From positions 1-43,319 of IMG/VR virus record IMGVR_UViG_3300004461_001679: DNA of 43,319 nt; one strand, written 5' to 3'. This document shows, piece by piece, positions 43,201 through 43,319 of the stretch (position 1 is the first letter of the stretch; each line of letters starts with the position of its first letter). The translations under genes were made by a program, and so were the position numbers. The notes under the pieces were generated by a model. The model was not told the DNA's origin, did no database searches, and was given only the letters and a program-made list of their open reading frames with translations. The DNA comes from a virus.

Positions 43201-43319
43201 AATTGTTCGTTCCAGTTTGTGTTGCCGGCATCATTCCAACTGACTGTTTGTCCGCTTAAATTTAAATTATTACTGTCCACAACATTTTCAGTTGTGCTGA
43301 CACTTACAACTTTCATCAA
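40212..43319 (-). CDS. Baseplate wedge-like protein (gp6/gp7-type), at least 1,035 aa, probably partial
   Basis: The frame is open to the right edge. Its first in-frame ATG is at 43316 and a TTG at 43319, but nothing upstream is visible, so the true N-terminus may lie outside. RMITGEDYQIAPLG and YSNTNVFGADGIIYKEE are signatures I associate with large baseplate proteins of T4-like marine phages. KFADGIFGNLPQGNFKVYYR resembles the baseplate-J core. Near the C-terminus, INQFFALENWEFGDTFYF with ELSTYVMN looks like the end of a J-type wedge domain. The last ~30 residues are Ser/Gly-rich. T4 gp7 is 1,032 aa, but the sequence suits a gp6/J-domain type as well. It lies just upstream of, and overlaps, the giant gene by one base, consistent with joint assembly at the baseplate periphery. 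Confidence 0.65.
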   Translation of the reverse strand: MMKVVSVSTTENVVDSNNLNLSGQTVSWNDAGNTNWNEQFTKVLNASLAENEKFGNPVKLENIDSIPTSQYRINANSTEVPVYAFNKTANGQNLPFEVVSTSFDNGAIMEESPLTGRKFSVLHRDDGKGNSSNNTGFFAHFRQGVLDNGDFTIDVPSNNQSVAIESNNVNNTDVWLYQLDTDTGLEDSEWTKVDAVTGNNVIYNSTAKDLRNIYTVLSDTDDSISLKFADGIFGNLPQGNFKVYYRRSKNQNVRITPADMQNVQVDVQYVSSNNQIEVLTLTFGLQYTVDNATTSETNDNIRLNAPATYYTQNRMITGEDYQIAPLGTNQEIIKVKATNRTSSGISRYYDLIDATGKYSNTNVFGADGIIYKEETENVDSFSFSTQTDIEGVIINQLEPLLSKNQTRNYYIEKFPKILLTDLIPVWQQVTTATNESTGKLIDAVNVLDYQVGTYTASQLKYIEPGAMIKFVAPTGKHFMEDNSLMSGAADHPGSKEYIWTSVVSVYNDGTTNTTAGAGAIKFNDVIPTGAIVSEILPKFAKQFSDDVKTVIIDQAFAYNNFGIRYDVQTRKWMVVDENNLNVYGDFSIGKTGDESNQQLDSSWLIKCINNGATYTITYRGLRYVFESKKEVRFFYDSADRNFNAKTGTTLQDKVSVMSVNTKPDSNNAFNNDINFAVSTEYRSLSGYVDSAKIELTQFDSDQDGIVDNPNAFDLVVDPATNPTTKYVFQKLINDSDGTQQYQYVSAGTENIYVRQTSVGTIGDYPNNSIVYLIDSNSFKQVNTTTNTTATVTNYVAHIGRDGVKFQYVHTVDGNTRLDPSSSNIMDMYILTRTYDINFRLWLAGATATKPLLPSSDSLYTNFNTPLAKIKSISDTIVYHPVKYKILFGSQSDTGLQATFKIVKNSSQVTNDSDIKSRVITAINQFFALENWEFGDTFYFSELSTYVMNELAPDIATFVIVPKEGSKAFGSLFEIKSENDEIFISGAKVSDVEIIDAVTASKLKADGNIATSSSTVSTLSGTLPTSSGGSSGGSGY

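Noticed and set aside
1-43319. tRNA genes, CRISPR arrays, transposases, integrases or attachment sites
   Set aside because: No cloverleaf-like segment, regular repeat-spacer series, DDE or tyrosine-recombinase motif, or flanking direct repeat was found on reading both strands; a systematic search was not possible.

Overview
The window is AT-rich, almost gene-solid, and looks like part of a T4-like marine myovirus, of the kind that infects SAR11 or cyanobacteria. The host is inferred from style only. Evidence is a baseplate/tail module that includes a 4,891-residue protein, three tail-fibre genes with a shared N-terminal module, a phage tail-collar domain, and T4-type late promoter boxes (ATAAATA) ahead of structural genes. 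I see no tRNA, rRNA, CRISPR, insertion sequence or integrase, and no gene-free stretch over 100 bases.

Region 1 (43319 down to 18266, minus strand) is the virion module. In order of transcription it holds a baseplate-wedge-like protein running off the right edge, the giant protein (25537-40212), a 203-residue structural protein, three fibre proteins (22867-24897 with a tail-collar C-terminus, 20660-22867, and 19151-20629 with a peptidase-G2-like C-terminus) and a 289-residue structural protein. Late-promoter boxes precede the 25512, 20629 and 19135 starts.

Region 2 (18217 down to 7243, minus strand) is an enzyme operon behind a near-perfect sigma70 promoter (TTGACT, 17 bases, TATAAT). It encodes a small protein, two paralogous glycosyltransferase-like proteins, an unknown protein, two more paralogous DxD proteins, two radical SAM enzymes, a methyltransferase-like protein, a 2OG-Fe(II) oxygenase, a two-part 461-residue protein, an N-terminal-twitch radical SAM enzyme and a further radical SAM enzyme.

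Region 3 (3472-7253, plus strand) encodes a QueC-like PP-loop ATPase, an SGNH hydrolase, an N-terminal-twitch radical SAM enzyme and a radical SAM enzyme. It collides tail to tail with region 2, the two last genes overlapping by 11 bases. Region 4 (3410 down to 1, minus strand) diverges from region 3 and encodes a 2OG oxygenase, a kinase-like protein, two tandem 2OG oxygenases, an unknown protein and an SDR-type dehydrogenase cut by the left edge.

Regions 2-4 form an 18-kb island of modification chemistry: six radical SAM enzymes, four 2OG-Fe(II) oxygenases, four glycosyltransferase-like proteins, an ATP pyrophosphatase, an SGNH esterase, a methyltransferase and a dehydrogenase. The genes are tightly overlapped and largely built of duplicated pairs, and a [twitch radical SAM, radical SAM] module is repeated in mirror image around position 7248. 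The chemistry suggests building and decorating a glycan, peptide or surface molecule. Substrate and product cannot be read from the sequence.
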